Source: JALZHR01 sp036388475 (lineage in GTDB: Bacteria; Acidobacteriota; Blastocatellia; Pyrinomonadales; Pyrinomonadaceae). From it: DNA of 64,000 bases. Where the stretch lies: NCBI GenBank assembly GCA_036388475.1, contig DASVRT010000062.1:55237-119236 (forward strand). Reading direction: 5' to 3'. Below are positions 16,926 to 25,427 of the stretch, piece by piece (within the stretch, counting starts at the first letter, position 1; each line of letters starts with the position of its first letter). The notes under the pieces were generated by a model. That model did no database searches. It was not told the origin of the DNA and was given only the letters and a program-made list of their open reading frames with translations. Both the position numbers and the translations under genes were made by a program.

Positions 16926-17885
16926 TTACTGCTGTCGGCGGAAAACGAATTCGTGAAAGTCAAGGTGCTGGAACAAATCGCCGTTTTTGTAAATCAGGTC
17001 GATGTCCATCTTCAAATCAAAGACGCCTTTTCCTAATTTGATTTCTTCATACGGCACAAACAGCTGCGCGTCTTCGTAGACGGTCGGCTCGTAGCCCGGC
17101 TTCAGGCTCTTAAAGGCGGCTAGCTGACCGTTTTTGCTGGAATAGGTCGGATTGGTGTTCGTTAATTTGTCGCCGTTCTTGCGTTCAAAATAAATTGCCA
17201 GATAAGAATCGACGCCCTTCAGACCGCGAACGGTGAAATTGACGTGGATGCGCATTCCAAGCTTGCCGTTTTCGGTTATGCCGTAGTCAACCCAGACTTT
17301 TTCGACCGACGCTTTCAGGTTGGAAGGCGTGTTATCCGGCAGCGGCAACGGCGCTTCGTCCACTACTGCGTCCGGCTGCGTGTAAACAAAACTCTCGGAA
17401 GTCAGATGCTGAATCAAACCGCCGGCTTTATAAATTAATTGGACAGCCATTCGCAAATCGTATTCGCCCGGCTGCAAATCCAGTTCTTCGTAGGGCATAA
17501 AGATTGCTAAATCGTTATAAACGCCCGGATCGTAATCGATTTTCAGTTCTTTATAAACGGCGACTTCACCCGTCGCGCTGTAAAAGCTTTTATTGTTATC
17601 TTTCAATCTTTTGCCGTCGCTCGTTTCGAAATAGATTGCCAGATAGGAAGCGACGTTTTTCATTCCGTAGACGGTAAATTTGCTATGAATGCGCATTCCC
17701 TTCTTGCCGCCTTCCGTCACGTCGTAATCAATCCAAATCCTATCGAGCTTTCCCGACGAAGCCGCCCGTGGCTGCGCATTAACCGTGGCGCTCAGCGAAA
17801 CCATCACCAATAGACCGAGTAATCCCGAAACCATCAACCGGTTAAGCCAGCCGAGATTTTTCCAAATAAATTTCGATTTGTTCAT
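16926..17885 (-). CDS. Exported protein with a tandem duplicated domain
   Basis: A 319-residue protein of unknown family with a long signal peptide (cleavage after VNAQ, about residue 38). The mature part consists of two homologous domains of about 125 residues. Matching segments are RIWIDYDVTEGGKKGMRIH and KVWVDYGITENGKLGMRIH, SYLAIYFETSDG and SYLAIYFERKNG, and MPYEELDLQPGEYDLRM and VPYEEIKLGKGVFDLKM. This indicates an internal gene duplication of a beta-rich domain. It is probably periplasmic or surface exposed; the function is unknown. It converges on the tRNA-Leu terminator. Confidence 0.82.
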   Translation of the reverse strand: MNKSKFIWKNLGWLNRLMVSGLLGLLVMVSLSATVNAQPRAASSGKLDRIWIDYDVTEGGKKGMRIHSKFTVYGMKNVASYLAIYFETSDGKRLKDNNKSFYSATGEVAVYKELKIDYDPGVYNDLAIFMPYEELDLQPGEYDLRMAVQLIYKAGGLIQHLTSESFVYTQPDAVVDEAPLPLPDNTPSNLKASVEKVWVDYGITENGKLGMRIHVNFTVRGLKGVDSYLAIYFERKNGDKLTNTNPTYSSKNGQLAAFKSLKPGYEPTVYEDAQLFVPYEEIKLGKGVFDLKMDIDLIYKNGDLFQHLDFHEFVFRRQQ

Positions 17886-18116
17886 TTCTTTTTTTTCTCC
17901 GTTAAATGTCTTGGAATAAATAATTGCTCCACGTCTAAATCGCAGATTTTGCGGCGAAAAGCGGTCAAAGAATTTTCCGCGCTCATTCCGCGCTCATTAT
18001 GTCTCATATTTATTCAAAATCAAAGCAATTCAATGAGTCATTGACGCATAACCGATTTTTTTTTGCATTCGGAAAATTTTCTTTTTCTTCTTTTGGCGGT
18101 ATGGTTTAATTTTTCT

Positions 18117-18728
18117 ATGCGCGACCGATTTATAAAAGCCCTCGAAAAACATCAAAACAGTTTTGACTTAGAGCTAAACGAAAAGCAAACCGGGCGGCTC
18201 GCCGATTATTACGAGCTCGTCGAGACGCACAACGAATTGCTTCATCTGGTCGCGCCCGCGACGGCGGAAGAATTTGCCGTGCGCCACATTCTCGAATCTT
18301 TAACGCTCCTGGAATTTCTGCCGCCGCGCGCCAAACTCGCCGACGTCGGGACGGGCGCGGGCTTGCCTTCGCTGCCGTGTCTGCTGGCGCGCGAAGATTT
18401 ATACGGCTTTCTGATTGAATCGAAAATAAAAAAAGCGAAGTTTCTGGATGAAGCTCTGGCGAAATTTAATCTTGCCCGGCGCGCGCGCATTCTCAACCGC
18501 CAGTTCGAAGAAATCGAAAAACCGAGCGCCGCTTTCGTCACCTGCCGCGCGCTGGACAAATTCGTGCAGAAACTGCCCAGAATTTTGAAATGGTCGCGCG
18601 GCAGCTCGCTCCGGTTGTTCGGCGGCAATTCGCTGCGCGACGAGCTCAAAAAACACAACGTTAAATTTCGCGAAAAACTGATGCCGCTTTCCGAGCAAAG
18701 ATTTCTCTTTTATACCGATAAAATATAG
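18117..18728 (+). CDS. rsmG: 16S rRNA (guanine-N7) methyltransferase RsmG
   Basis: A 203-residue S-adenosylmethionine-dependent methyltransferase of the RsmG/GidB family, which modifies G527 of 16S rRNA. The SAM-binding motif LADVGTGAGLPSLPCLL and the following ESKIKKAKFLDEAL are typical. The start at 18117 was chosen to match the usual N-terminus; an upstream ATG at 18063 would add a hydrophobic stretch foreign to the family. It lacks a Shine-Dalgarno. The later conserved VTCRALDKF matches the RA motif of the family. Confidence 0.92.
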   Translation: MRDRFIKALEKHQNSFDLELNEKQTGRLADYYELVETHNELLHLVAPATAEEFAVRHILESLTLLEFLPPRAKLADVGTGAGLPSLPCLLAREDLYGFLIESKIKKAKFLDEALAKFNLARRARILNRQFEEIEKPSAAFVTCRALDKFVQKLPRILKWSRGSSLRLFGGNSLRDELKKHNVKFREKLMPLSEQRFLFYTDKI

Positions 18729-18743
18729 TTCATAATTATATTT

Positions 18744-19280
18744 ATGACGGATAAGCTTTTTGAGGTCGATTGGAGTTCAATCTTTATTCCGAGCGATTCG
18801 ATTCTGGAAATCATCATTCGCGGAACGCTGATTTATCTTATTTGCTTCGTTTTCCTGCGGCTCGCGCGGCGCGGCGTCGGCGAAATCGGAATCACGGACG
18901 TTTTAATCGTCGTGATGATTGCCGACGCCGCGCAAAACGGGATGAGCAAAGATTATAAATCCGTCACGGAAGGTCTGGTTTTAATCGGCACGCTCGTTTT
19001 CTGGGATTATTTTCTTGATTTTCTCGGCACCAAATCGAAATTTTTCGAACGACTCATCAGCCCGAAAAAGCTTTGTCTTATCAAAAACGGCGAACTGCTG
19101 CGCCGCAATATGCGGAAAGAAATGATAACGAAAGAAGAATTGATGAGCCAGCTTCGACTGCAAGGCGTCGAAGACATTTCGGAAGTCAAGGAAAGCTATC
19201 TCGAACCCGGAGGAAATGTCAGCGTCATCAAAAAAAATCCCGGTGACGACGTCAAAAAACCCGAGAAACATACGCATTAA
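18744..19280 (+). CDS. DUF421 (YetF-like) membrane protein
   Basis: This 178-residue protein has two or three N-terminal membrane segments (LIYLICFVFLRLARRGVGEIG, of which the family motif is R-G-V-G-E-I-G), the conserved TDVLIVVMIADAAQN, and a C-terminal cytoplasmic domain with KLCLIKNGELLRRNMRKE and SQLRLQGVEDISEVK. This is the DUF421/YetF layout. The family function is poorly known. The gene follows rsmG by 15 bases and is likely cotranscribed with it. Confidence 0.88.
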   Translation: MTDKLFEVDWSSIFIPSDSILEIIIRGTLIYLICFVFLRLARRGVGEIGITDVLIVVMIADAAQNGMSKDYKSVTEGLVLIGTLVFWDYFLDFLGTKSKFFERLISPKKLCLIKNGELLRRNMRKEMITKEELMSQLRLQGVEDISEVKESYLEPGGNVSVIKKNPGDDVKKPEKHTH

Positions 19281-19375
19281 AAGCCGCTAAGCCCTTATAT
19301 TTCAACCGAATTCTTCATTATAAAATTAATCGCGCCCGGTTGATTTTGCGTTTCATCTATGCGACAATATTGCAT

Positions 19376-20674
19376 ATGAAACAGGCTAAAAAATATCCCG
19401 CGCCGCAAATCAGCGAAGCCGTCTTTCGCGGCAGAAACTCACTCTATAATTTCGAAGTTTACCCGATGAATGTCCGGTTTAACGAAGTTCCGGCGGTTTA
19501 TATCATCTCGAAACGCAAAATCGACCGTTACGGCAGAGGACATCACTTTTTAGTTTGTATCGGGCAGACCGAATCCTTAGTCGAAGATATAAAAATGCAC
19601 AAGCGCGGCAAATGCGTGAAGCAATTGCAGGCAAATACGGTTTCCGTGATTCTGGAAGACGACGCGCAGAAACGCCTGGAAGTCGAGAACGATTTAAAAG
19701 CCGCTCACGCGATTCCGTGTCGTCGCGATGCTGTCGGAGCCGAATTTGTTTTCCAACCGATTGAAAAACCTGTTTTTCAGAAAGCAAAAACGGAAGCGAA
19801 GAAAATCGTTCCCGCGCCGCCGACGCAAGAAATTCCGGCTAAACCGTTGAAAAAGCCCGTTAAAAAACAAGCGGAAATAAAAGCGGAAGTAAAAATCGAA
19901 GCTTCAAAACCGAAAAAAGCGAAAAAGGCTTCCGCGCCGATTAAACCTAAAGCAGATTCCGAAAAGATTAATCCGAGTCCGAAAATACAAAAAGTCGAGA
20001 AAAAACCTGAAACGGTTAAATCGAAAAAGACCGCTCAACCGGATAAAAAGGTCGATGATACGAAAATTAAAACGAAAGCTCGAAAAGTAAAAACTCAGGA
20101 AACAGAAGTTTCCAAAGCGAAGCAAACTTCGGCAAATATCGGCAAAACAAAGGCTGACAACCAACCGATTAGTAAAAAAACCGAAGCTTCGAAATTAAAG
20201 ACCGACGCGCAAAAAAGCGGCAAAGCAAAAGCTGATAAAGCTAAAATTAATAAAGCAAAAACCGTCGAGACGCCGCAGAGAACCGCGAATAAAACTGTAA
20301 ACGCAAAACTGCCGAAGACGTTTAAAGCTTTAAAAACGAAAGTTGATAATAAGGCGCAAATTAAAACAAAAGTTTCAGCCGAAGCGAAAACCAAACAAAA
20401 AACCGGCAAAACAAAAGCAGGCGCGGATTCAAAACCGTTGAAACCGGCAAAAGCTGATGAGAGGAAGACATCCAAAATCACCAAGCCGGCAAAAGTTAAT
20501 CAAGCCAAAGTTAATCGCTCAAAGGCGAACGGAAAAACGGAAGCTTCGAAATCAGCGCAGCCGAACAGCCTGAAAGTCGGAGCGAACACGAAAGCGAAAA
20601 TCAGCATCAAACCATCCATTAAAGGCAAGGAAAATCGTTTAAAGACCTCATCGCGCAAACGGCTTGCTTTTTAA
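19376..20674 (+). CDS. GIY-YIG-like N-terminal domain fused to a histone-H1-like Lys/Ala tail
   Basis: From the ATG at 19376 the protein has 432 residues. The first 115 resemble the compact GIY-YIG-like fold: AVYIISKRK, HFLVCIGQTESLVEDIKMHKR, LQANTVSVILEDDAQKRLEVE and a closing DLKAAHAIPC. A catalytic Glu is plausible in RLEVENDL. The remaining 300 residues are almost wholly Lys, Ala, Thr, Pro and Ser with irregular KAK/TKAK repeats, like the C-terminal tails of histone H1 and bacterial nucleoid proteins. DNA or RNA binding is likely; nuclease activity is only inferred. It precedes rpmE. Confidence 0.6.
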   Translation: MKQAKKYPAPQISEAVFRGRNSLYNFEVYPMNVRFNEVPAVYIISKRKIDRYGRGHHFLVCIGQTESLVEDIKMHKRGKCVKQLQANTVSVILEDDAQKRLEVENDLKAAHAIPCRRDAVGAEFVFQPIEKPVFQKAKTEAKKIVPAPPTQEIPAKPLKKPVKKQAEIKAEVKIEASKPKKAKKASAPIKPKADSEKINPSPKIQKVEKKPETVKSKKTAQPDKKVDDTKIKTKARKVKTQETEVSKAKQTSANIGKTKADNQPISKKTEASKLKTDAQKSGKAKADKAKINKAKTVETPQRTANKTVNAKLPKTFKALKTKVDNKAQIKTKVSAEAKTKQKTGKTKAGADSKPLKPAKADERKTSKITKPAKVNQAKVNRSKANGKTEASKSAQPNSLKVGANTKAKISIKPSIKGKENRLKTSSRKRLAF

Positions 20675-20744
20675 CGCATTCAAAAGTATCATTGAGGTTT
20701 GCGCTGCGGCGCAGATTTTGAATATAGACAGGGTAAGAAATAAA

Positions 20745-20948
20745 ATGAAAGCTGAAATTCATCCGAAATACGAAGAAATTACGGTCGCCTGCGCGTGCGG
20801 CAATCAATTTAGCACACGCTCGACGATGAAAGACGATTTACACATCGAAATCTGCTCGGAATGTCACCCGTTTTTCACGGGCAAGCAGAAATTGGTCGAC
20901 ACCGCCGGTCGCGTTGACCGCTTTAACAAACGTTACGCTCGCAAATAG
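20745..20948 (+). CDS. rpmE: 50S ribosomal protein L31
   Basis: A 67-residue L31 beginning MKAEIHPKYEEITVACACGN. It keeps the zinc-binding cysteines (CAC near residues 14-16 and CSEC near 35-38), so it is the zinc-containing C+ form, and the conserved HPFFTGKQKLVDTAGRVDRF. Upstream in-frame starts were rejected because the protein is conserved from this Met. The 210 bases that follow, up to the DUF1385 gene, show no gene. Confidence 0.96.
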   Translation: MKAEIHPKYEEITVACACGNQFSTRSTMKDDLHIEICSECHPFFTGKQKLVDTAGRVDRFNKRYARK

Positions 20949-21159
20949 ATATTTGATGCGCGTATCTGCCATACATTACTAGCCACAAAAAATCCGACGC
21001 CGACGCTTGTTCACGCGCCGTTCACTCTTGGTGTAAAATGCCGACAGGAAAACGGAAAGCTGCTGAAAAAAGCGCGGCGTCCTTTTATTTCCATCCGGAT
21101 TTGCGATTCAGGGTTGATTAGACATCTTTAGCAGAAAGTTTCAAATCAAAGGAATGACT

Positions 21160-22314
21160 ATGAAAAAGTTTTTATCGTTATTTTTATCAATCGAGCGCGA
21201 TTTAATCGTCGGCGGACAAGCCGTCATCGAAGGCGTGATGATGCGTACGCCGAGCGCTTACGCCATCGCCTGTCGCAAAGCGGACGGCACAATCGTGCAC
21301 ACGGCTGAACCGCTGCCGAAATGGAGCGACCAACACAAGTTTTTGAATTTTCCCGTGATTCGCGGCGGCGCGACATTGATTCAATCGATGGCGCTCGGCG
21401 TCAAAGCTTTGAATTTTTCCGCGAACGTCTTTGAAGAAGACGCCAACGCCGGGAAAGAAAAAGTTAAAGCCGCCGAACTGAAAACAGAACCCGTTTTAGC
21501 CGAAGGCACGACGGACGAAAATTTTCTGAAAGCTCCGGCGAAAGTCTCGATGCCGGAAAAATCCAAAGCAAAGCCGAAACAGGCGGCGGGCGCGGTCGGC
21601 TCGATAATTTTCGCGCTGCTTTTTAATATTCTGCTTTTTATCGTCGCGCCTTTGGTTTTGACGAATTTCCTTTTCATCGGACTCGGCTGGGCGGAATCTC
21701 CGGCGATTGCTGCCGAAGCGAGCTGGTGGGAAATCGCCAAGGCTTACGTCTGGGAAATCAAACCCGCTTCGTGGATTGCGTTTAATCTGATTGACGGTCT
21801 CGTCCGGATGCTTTTCTTCGTGATAATGATTTTTTCGATGTCGTTTTTAAAAGACATCAAACGCGTTTTTCAATATCACGGCGCGGAGCACAAAACGGTT
21901 TTCACCTGGGAAAAAGGCTTGGATTTGACGGTTGAAAACGCCCGCCGGCAAAAACGCCAGCACCCGCGTTGCGGCACATCGTTTTTGATGGTCGTGATGC
22001 TCGTCGCCATCGTTTTGTTTTCGGTGATTAAATTCGACGCCCTTTGGATGAATCTTTTAGTCAGAATCTTGTTGATGCCGCTCGTCGCCGGACTTTCCTA
22101 TGAAATCATCCGTTACGCGGCGAAAAAAGAATCGGGCGTAATCTTTAAATTTATGACGCTGCCGGGACTTTGGCTGCAAAATATCACGACGCAGAACCCG
22201 GATGACGACCAGTTGGAAGTCGCCATCGTTTCGCTGAAAGAATCGCTGAAATTCGAGCCGATTGATACGGAAGCGGTTCCGGCGGCGAATAGAGAATTGG
22301 AAGTAGTCGTTTAA
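21160..22314 (+). CDS. DUF1385 membrane protein
   Basis: A 384-residue DUF1385 protein. The family core is clear: VGGQAVIEGVMMRTPSAYAIACR near the N-terminus (GGQAVIEGVMMR is the hallmark) and YHGAEHKTVFTWEKG with RQKRQHPRCGTSFL in the second half, plus at least four membrane segments. The role of the family is unknown, but it is often found directly before prfA, as here, with only four bases between the genes. The start at 21160 fits the AAAGGA site better than the ATG at 21154. A charged Ala/Lys insert (about 90-145) separates the two parts. Confidence 0.92.
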   Translation: MKKFLSLFLSIERDLIVGGQAVIEGVMMRTPSAYAIACRKADGTIVHTAEPLPKWSDQHKFLNFPVIRGGATLIQSMALGVKALNFSANVFEEDANAGKEKVKAAELKTEPVLAEGTTDENFLKAPAKVSMPEKSKAKPKQAAGAVGSIIFALLFNILLFIVAPLVLTNFLFIGLGWAESPAIAAEASWWEIAKAYVWEIKPASWIAFNLIDGLVRMLFFVIMIFSMSFLKDIKRVFQYHGAEHKTVFTWEKGLDLTVENARRQKRQHPRCGTSFLMVVMLVAIVLFSVIKFDALWMNLLVRILLMPLVAGLSYEIIRYAAKKESGVIFKFMTLPGLWLQNITTQNPDDDQLEVAIVSLKESLKFEPIDTEAVPAANRELEVVV

Positions 22315-22318
22315 ATTT

Positions 22319-23395
22319 ATGTTGGAAAAACTTGAACAAATCGAAAAAAATTACGATGACCTGACCGCGCAGATTTCTTCGCCCGAAATTATGTCGGATA
22401 TGTCGACTTACGCCAAGACGATGAAACAGCACAGCAGTCTGGGCGAAATCGTCGGAAAGTTTCGCGAAGTCAGAAAGATGCAGGAAGAACTCGCGGGCGC
22501 GAAAGAGCTTCTCGAAATGGCGGACGACGAAGAGATGCGCGAGATGGCGCAGATGGAAATCGCCGCCATCGAAGAAAAACTGCCCAAAGCCGAAGAAGAA
22601 TTGACGGTATTGCTTCTGCCGAAAGACCCGAACGACGAAAAGAACGTCATTCTCGAAATCCGCGCCGGAACGGGCGGCGACGAAGCGACGCTTTTTGCCG
22701 GCGAAATTCTGCGGATGTATGCGCGCTACGCCGAGCGTCAGGGCTGGAAATTCGATGTGATGGATTCGTCCGACACGGGCGTCGGCGGCATTAAAGAAGC
22801 CGTCGTGCTGATTGAAGGCGAGAGAGTTTACTCGAAAATGCGTTACGAATCGGGCGTTCACCGCGTTCAGCGCGTTCCGCAGACGGAAACTTCCGGTCGC
22901 ATTCACACTTCGGCGATTACGGTCGCCGTTCTGCCCGAAGCCGAAGAAGTCGACGTACAGATTAATCAAAACGATTTGCGTATCGACACTTTCTGCTCGT
23001 CCGGTCCCGGCGGTCAATCAGTGAACACGACTTATTCGGCGGTTCGCCTGACGCACCTGCCGACCGGCGTCGTCGTCTCGATGCAGGACGAAAAATCGCA
23101 GATTAAAAACCGCGAGAAAGCGATGCGCGTGCTGCGCGCCAGATTGCAGGAAATCGAAGAACAGAAACAGCACGACGCGCTGGCGAGCGAGCGCAAATCA
23201 ATGGTCGGCAGCGGCGACCGCTCGGAAAAAATTCGCACTTATAATTATAAGGAAAATCGCGTCACCGACCATCGCATCGGCTTGACGATTTACCAGCTCC
23301 ACCTTTTTATGGAAGGTATGATTGACGAGGTTATCGACGCGCTGGTTTCACATTTTCAAGCCGAAAAACTGAAAGCCGAAGCCGTCGCCGCGTAA
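22319..23395 (+). CDS. prfA: Peptide chain release factor 1
   Basis: A 358-residue class I release factor that recognises UAA and UAG and triggers peptide release. The GGQ motif sits in SGPGGQSVNTTYSAVRLTH, and the domain 2 region RVPQTETSGRIHTSA agrees with RF1 rather than RF2. The N-terminal coiled domain and C-terminal region are of normal length. It follows DUF1385; the usual prmC methyltransferase gene, which modifies the GGQ glutamine, is not next to it. Confidence 0.97.
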   Translation: MLEKLEQIEKNYDDLTAQISSPEIMSDMSTYAKTMKQHSSLGEIVGKFREVRKMQEELAGAKELLEMADDEEMREMAQMEIAAIEEKLPKAEEELTVLLLPKDPNDEKNVILEIRAGTGGDEATLFAGEILRMYARYAERQGWKFDVMDSSDTGVGGIKEAVVLIEGERVYSKMRYESGVHRVQRVPQTETSGRIHTSAITVAVLPEAEEVDVQINQNDLRIDTFCSSGPGGQSVNTTYSAVRLTHLPTGVVVSMQDEKSQIKNREKAMRVLRARLQEIEEQKQHDALASERKSMVGSGDRSEKIRTYNYKENRVTDHRIGLTIYQLHLFMEGMIDEVIDALVSHFQAEKLKAEAVAA

Positions 23396-23419
23396 TGAAC
23401 GAATTTTGAAAAATCAGGA

Positions 23420-24076
23420 ATGGAAGTCACGCGGCTTTATCTCATCAGACACGGACAATCCGCCGGAAATGCCGAAGGGCGTTTCGGCGGTCATTCCGCC
23501 ACGCCGCTTTCCAGACTCGGCAGACAGCAAGCCGAACTGACCGCCAAAGCTCTGGCTAAAGAACGCATCTCGGCAATTTATTCGAGCGATTTACTGCGCG
23601 CCGTCCAGACCGCCGAGCCGCTGGCGCGAGCTTTAAATCTAAAAATTAACGCTGCCGATACTTTCCGCGAGCGGCACGTCGGCGTGCTCGAAGGATTAAC
23701 TTTCGACGAGGCGAAAAAAGAGTTTCCCGAAGATTATTACGCCCTCGTTAACCGCGAACTCGCTCACGTTATCACGCGCGGCGAAAGCTATCGCCAATTG
23801 CTCGACCGCACGACCGGCGGGCTGCACGAAATTCTCGAAAAACATAAAGGCGGGCGCATTGCGATTTTCGCGCATACCGGCACGATTTGTTTTTTAACTC
23901 TTTATATTATCGGCGCGATTCACCCGGAAACGACCACCACGCCGTGGCTGATTACTTCCAATTGCGGCATCAATCGTTTCGAGTTTCGCGGGCTCAATAA
24001 CGTTCGCATCGTCGCGCTCAACGACACGCGCCACCTGATGCAAATTACCGGCAACGATGCTTTTGCCGCGCGTTGA
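23420..24076 (+). CDS. Histidine phosphatase family protein (phosphoglycerate mutase-like)
   Basis: This 218-residue protein has the catalytic RHG motif in LYLIRHGQSAGNAEGRFGGH, the acid Glu in FRERHVGVLEGLTFDEA, and a second catalytic His in IAIFAHTGTICFLTLY. The family includes cofactor-dependent phosphoglycerate mutases and broad phosphatases such as alpha-ribazole phosphatase (CobC). Exact substrate cannot be told. It lies 24 bases after prfA and converges with the reductase gene across a hairpin. Confidence 0.9.
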   Translation: MEVTRLYLIRHGQSAGNAEGRFGGHSATPLSRLGRQQAELTAKALAKERISAIYSSDLLRAVQTAEPLARALNLKINAADTFRERHVGVLEGLTFDEAKKEFPEDYYALVNRELAHVITRGESYRQLLDRTTGGLHEILEKHKGGRIAIFAHTGTICFLTLYIIGAIHPETTTTPWLITSNCGINRFEFRGLNNVRIVALNDTRHLMQITGNDAFAAR

Positions 24077-24123
24077 AAAGTGAAAAGTGAATAATGTTTT
24101 CACTTTTTACTTTTCACTTTTCA
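24074..24123. repeat. Inverted repeat AAAAGTG/CACTTTT between convergent genes
   Basis: The left arm (24074-24091) and right arm (24099-24123) carry complementary AAGTGAAA units. Placed between convergent genes, it could terminate transcription from both sides. Confidence 0.8.
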
Positions 24124-24137
24124 TTAATTTGCTAAAT

Positions 24138-25049
24138 TTAATCGGATAGTTTATCCCGAATTACTTTGGCGGCAATCGCGCCCGTTCCGACGGCGCTGCT
24201 GATGGTCGGCGCGAGCGGATTTGCCGCGTCGCCGACGGCGAAAACTTTATCGACGCTCGTTTCGCAGCAATTGTCGATTTCGATGTAACCGTTTTTGTCG
24301 AGCTTCAATTTTCCGCGAAAAAGTTTGGTGTTCGGTTCGACTCCGATGCGAATTAAAACCGCCTCGACCGGCAAAATAAAAACTTTATTATTATTTTCGA
24401 CTTCGACGGCTTCGACTTTTTCCTGACCGACAATTTTCGTGACCATCGTTTCGGTCAAAATCTCAATCGACGGATTTTGCCGGACTTTTTCGAGAAATTC
24501 CGCGCGGGCGCGAAAATCTTTTCCACGATGAACGAGCGTTACTTTCCGCGCCCGCGCCGCCGCTAAAATCAAAGCATTTTCCAGCGCCGCGTCGCCGCCG
24601 CCGACGACACAGACATTTTTTTCCTTAACTTTTTCCGCATCGCGTTTGCCGGATTCCAGAATTCCTTTGTTTTTTAGCTCTTCCTCGCCCGCCGCCGCGA
24701 GTTTTCTGCGCCTGATGCCGGCGGCAATGATTAAAGCCCGCGCCGAAAAAGTCTCGCCGTTTTGCAAGGTGACGATTTTGTTTTCCAAATCCGCGTCGGA
24801 AACTTCCGCGCCGGTGCGCAGCGAAAAATTATAATTTGCGGATTGCCTGACGAAAATATCGCGCATCTCGCGCCCGTTTTCGGTTTCGACGCCGAGATGA
24901 TTTTTTATAGGATTGTGCGTCCAGAGAAGCTGACCGCCCAATTCCGGCTGCGATTCCAGAAGCAAAGCTTTCAAACCGAGTTCCGCGCACCAGCACGCCG
25001 CCGAAATGCCGCCCGCGCCCGCGCCGATGATGATGACGTCGTAGTTCAT
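24138..25049 (-). CDS. Thioredoxin-reductase-like FAD/NAD(P) oxidoreductase lacking the CxxC
   Basis: A 303-residue flavoprotein with the FAD motif GAGAGGISAACWCAELGL, the NAD(P) motif VVGGGDAALENAL and the C-terminal FAD motif VFAVGDAANPLAPTISSA. The fold is that of thioredoxin reductase, but the redox-active CxxC usually found just before the NADPH motif is absent; that stretch reads GILESGKRDAEKVKEKNVCV. It is therefore more like the type 2 ferredoxin-NADP reductases or other TrxR-like enzymes without a disulfide. The partner is unknown. Confidence 0.85.
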   Translation of the reverse strand: MNYDVIIIGAGAGGISAACWCAELGLKALLLESQPELGGQLLWTHNPIKNHLGVETENGREMRDIFVRQSANYNFSLRTGAEVSDADLENKIVTLQNGETFSARALIIAAGIRRRKLAAAGEEELKNKGILESGKRDAEKVKEKNVCVVGGGDAALENALILAAARARKVTLVHRGKDFRARAEFLEKVRQNPSIEILTETMVTKIVGQEKVEAVEVENNNKVFILPVEAVLIRIGVEPNTKLFRGKLKLDKNGYIEIDNCCETSVDKVFAVGDAANPLAPTISSAVGTGAIAAKVIRDKLSD

Positions 25050-25427
25050 AAAAACAATCTAAAACCTAAAATCTAAAATCTAAAATTCTTTTGGTCTGAT
25101 TTTTGCTCTATTTTAAGAGCGCTCACTAAATTTCATATCTTTTATCTCAAATTCTCGCGGATTTGACTAAAAAAATACCAATTTTTGTCAATTTACTCTT
25201 CCGCTTTTTGTCACTTTGTAAATTTTCCACCTTTCAATTTAGCCTCAGACTCAGTTTCAAAACCAGTCAAAGCCTGATTTTTCGGAAAAAACTCCATCTT
25301 CGACCGGCGATATGGAGTTTTTTCCGTTATGGCATTTGTCTTGCTGTCGTAAGGTCGATTTGGTCGTTTTTCCGACTTCTCAAATCACAAGCTCCAATCA
25401 TTCACCAAGCCGGATTTTCTGAAAACT
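25050..25427. other. Intergenic region before the chemosensory operon
   Basis: It holds a short direct repeat of AAAATCT units (about 25057-25090) at the reductase start, and a hairpin GGAAAAAACTCCAT (25284-25297) / ATGGAGTTTTTTCC (25312-25325), which has the form of a terminator or attenuator before the operon. Otherwise AT-rich with no gene supported; a 93-residue frame here has no coding signs. Confidence 0.55.

Noticed and set aside
16661..16963. A 100-residue minus-strand frame over tRNA-Leu
   Set aside because: It covers the tRNA, its promoter and terminator on the opposite strand.
25190..25330. c-di-GMP (GEMM) riboswitch before the chemosensory operon
   Set aside because: The conserved GEMM blocks are not present; only a simple hairpin is seen.
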